Source of the DNA: Rhodoferax sp. U2-2l
Lineage (GTDB): Bacteria > Pseudomonadota > Gammaproteobacteria > Burkholderiales > Burkholderiaceae_C
Assembly: GCF_020594515.1 (NCBI RefSeq)
Contig: NZ_JAJCTH010000006.1
Location: 120,571-184,570 of the forward strand
Length of the DNA stretch: 64,000 bases
Direction: 5' to 3'
A model generated the notes under the pieces. It worked only from the letters and a program-made list of their open reading frames with translations. It ran no database searches and had not been told where the DNA came from. Of the stretch, positions 63,312 to 64,000 are shown piece after piece. A program made the translations under genes and the position numbers. Positions within the stretch are counted from its first letter, which is position 1. Every line of letters begins with the position of its first letter.

Positions 63312-63818
63312 ATGTCTTCAGAAGCTGACGAAACCCAAGGCCAGGTGCTGGGTGTGGTGTTTGGTGTGATCGCGCTGGTGATCGCGCTGGTGATTGGTGT
63401 GGTGGTGCATCACACCGGCAAGCAGCGCGCCGCCAAGGCCGCAGCCGTGAGTACCGCACCTGTGGCGATGGCAGACGCCAGCGGCGCCTCGGTGGTGGTG
63501 GAAAACGGCGTGGTCAAGTTCTACTTTGCCACCGGCAAGGCCGATCTGGCAGCGGGCGCCAACGACGCGCTGGCGACCATCGTCACCGGCACGGCCAGCG
63601 GCCAAAAAGCGTTGGTGAGCGGTTTTCATGATGCCACCGGCGATGCCGCTCTGAACGCCGAATTGGCCAAACAGCGTGCCTTTGCCGTGCGCGATGCGCT
63701 GGTGGCGCTGGTGGCGCTGGGTGTGGCTGCCGACAGCATTGAGCTGAAGAAGCCCGAGGAAACGCTGGCCACCGGGTCCAACGACCAGGCGCGCCGGGTT
63801 GAGGTGTCGTTGCAATAA
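63312..63818 (+). CDS. OmpA-like domain membrane-anchored protein
   Basis: A 168-aa protein. After a short polar start (MSSEADETQGQ) comes one membrane helix (about 12-34, VLGVVFGVIALVIALVIGVVV), then a periplasmic OmpA/MotB-like domain (VVKFYFATGKADLAAGAN, LVSGFHDATGDAALNAELAKQRAFAVRDAL, and the ending NDQARRVEVSLQ). It probably anchors to peptidoglycan from the inner membrane. ATG 63312 has AAGGAG upstream. Monocistronic, followed by a terminator. Confidence 0.85.
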   Translation: MSSEADETQGQVLGVVFGVIALVIALVIGVVVHHTGKQRAAKAAAVSTAPVAMADASGASVVVENGVVKFYFATGKADLAAGANDALATIVTGTASGQKALVSGFHDATGDAALNAELAKQRAFAVRDALVALVALGVAADSIELKKPEETLATGSNDQARRVEVSLQ

Positions 63819-63835
63819 GTGGCGCTGTGCACCCT

Positions 63836-63867
63836 GGAAAAAGCCCGATGGATTCGGGCTTTTTTTA
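63836..63867 (+). terminator. Rho-independent terminator after the OmpA-like gene
   Basis: Arms AGCCCGA (63842-63848) and TCGGGCT (63854-63860) with a TGGAT loop, flanked by A5 on the left and T8 on the right (63860-63867). It lies just before the left end of the insertion sequence. Confidence 0.9.
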
Positions 63868-63873
63868 TGGGTT

Positions 63874-64000
63874 TGACCCGTCCTGCCAGAAGTTGACACA
63901 TTTGCCGTCAAGAAAGGGCAGGTGTGATGGATACAGGAGTGAAGCGCACACAGCGCGACTACACGTTGGCTTTTAAGCTGTCGGTGGTGGAGCAAGTGGA
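63874..64000 (+). mobile_element. Left end of an IS3-family insertion sequence (cut by the window edge)
   Basis: From TGACCCGTCCTGCCAGAAGT (63874 on), which looks like a terminal inverted repeat, into an open transposase OrfA. The other end and any target duplication lie outside the window, so the boundary is approximate. It inserted directly after the terminator of the OmpA-like gene. Confidence 0.65.
63927..64000 (+). CDS. IS3-family transposase OrfA (3' partial)
   Basis: Only the first 24 residues are in the window: MDTGVKRTQRDYTLAFKLSV, then VEQV, continuing off the edge. The pattern (basic residues followed by YT.AFKL.VV..VE) is the start of the helix-turn-helix OrfA of IS3-type elements. 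ATG 63927 is preceded by GGCAGGTGTG. OrfB, with the DDE catalytic core, would lie beyond the edge. Confidence 0.7.
   Translation, partial: MDTGVKRTQRDYTLAFKLSVVEQV

Noticed and set aside
1..64000. CRISPR arrays, tRNA or rRNA genes, prophage, toxin-antitoxin or defence systems
   Set aside because: No regularly spaced repeats, no tRNA-like cloverleaf or rRNA stretch, and no recognisable phage, toxin-antitoxin or restriction genes were seen while reading both strands.

Overview
The window reads as a contiguous, GC-rich, gene-dense stretch of a betaproteobacterial chromosome, most likely Comamonadaceae (Burkholderiales) and close to Rhodoferax. Pointers are the fused aroA-cmk gene inside the order gyrA-serC-pheA-tyrA-aroA/cmk-rpsA-ihfB-lapA-lapB-hldE-hldD, the MaoC-Pta fusion beside ackA, the glnA-ntrB-ntrC block, a CrtA-type gene, and short palindromic repeats of the sort scattered through that family. 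No rRNA, tRNA or CRISPR array was seen. The assignment is by recognition of protein families only; no search was run.

Layout. 1-9.8 kb: two convergent signalling pairs. A large hybrid histidine kinase is followed by a REC-HD-GYP protein (predicted c-di-GMP hydrolysis) on +, and a membrane hybrid kinase is followed by a REC-GGDEF protein (predicted c-di-GMP synthesis) on -. 10.2-12.8 kb: a Tat-exported histidine phosphatase, AzlCD amino-acid exporter, an MscS C-terminal remnant and a short Hsp20-arm-like gene. 12.9-15.7 kb: a membrane PAS-GGDEF protein. 15.8-21.6 kb: a tungsten aldehyde:ferredoxin oxidoreductase operon (4Fe-4S subunit, catalytic subunit, FAD subunit, MoaD-like protein, unknown 99-aa protein) with a divergent AcoR-like regulator that lacks an AAA+ domain.

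21.7-36.1 kb (all -): a ComEA-like helix-hairpin-helix protein with an A7-tract frame break, heptose genes hldD and hldE, LPS assembly lapAB, ihfB, rpsA, aroA-cmk, tyrA, pheA, serC and gyrA, i.e. the core aromatic amino acid/serine/translation cluster. 36.3-42.9 kb (+): ompA, an unknown 137-aa gene, the MaoC-Pta fusion with ackA (acetyl-CoA/acetyl-P/acetate node), an RsuA-type pseudouridine synthase, an EI24 membrane protein and a CinA-N domain protein. 42.9-48 kb: glnA behind an NtrC site and a sigma-54 promoter, a DUF4124 protein, ntrB and ntrC.

48-54 kb: msrA, an HDOD protein, crtA behind an FNR-type box, and a zinc-uptake locus (znuA, znuB, znuC, a His-rich small membrane protein) divergent from zur, with three evenly spaced palindromes between them. 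54-59 kb: a sucrose module (sps, spp, amylosucrase). 59.2-64 kb: a DUF3149 small membrane protein, an AEC transporter, a CYTH-CHAD protein, a GNAT acetyltransferase, pdxH, an OmpA-like protein, and the left end of an IS3-type insertion sequence cut by the window edge.

Most notable: two inverted copies of a palindromic repeat lie in frame inside the aroA part of aroA-cmk; an A7 tract splits a conserved-looking tail from the ComEA-like protein; the zur-znu intergenic operators and the His-rich protein; an intrinsic terminator-like hairpin inside the aor operon; and an orphan crtA preceded by an FNR box.
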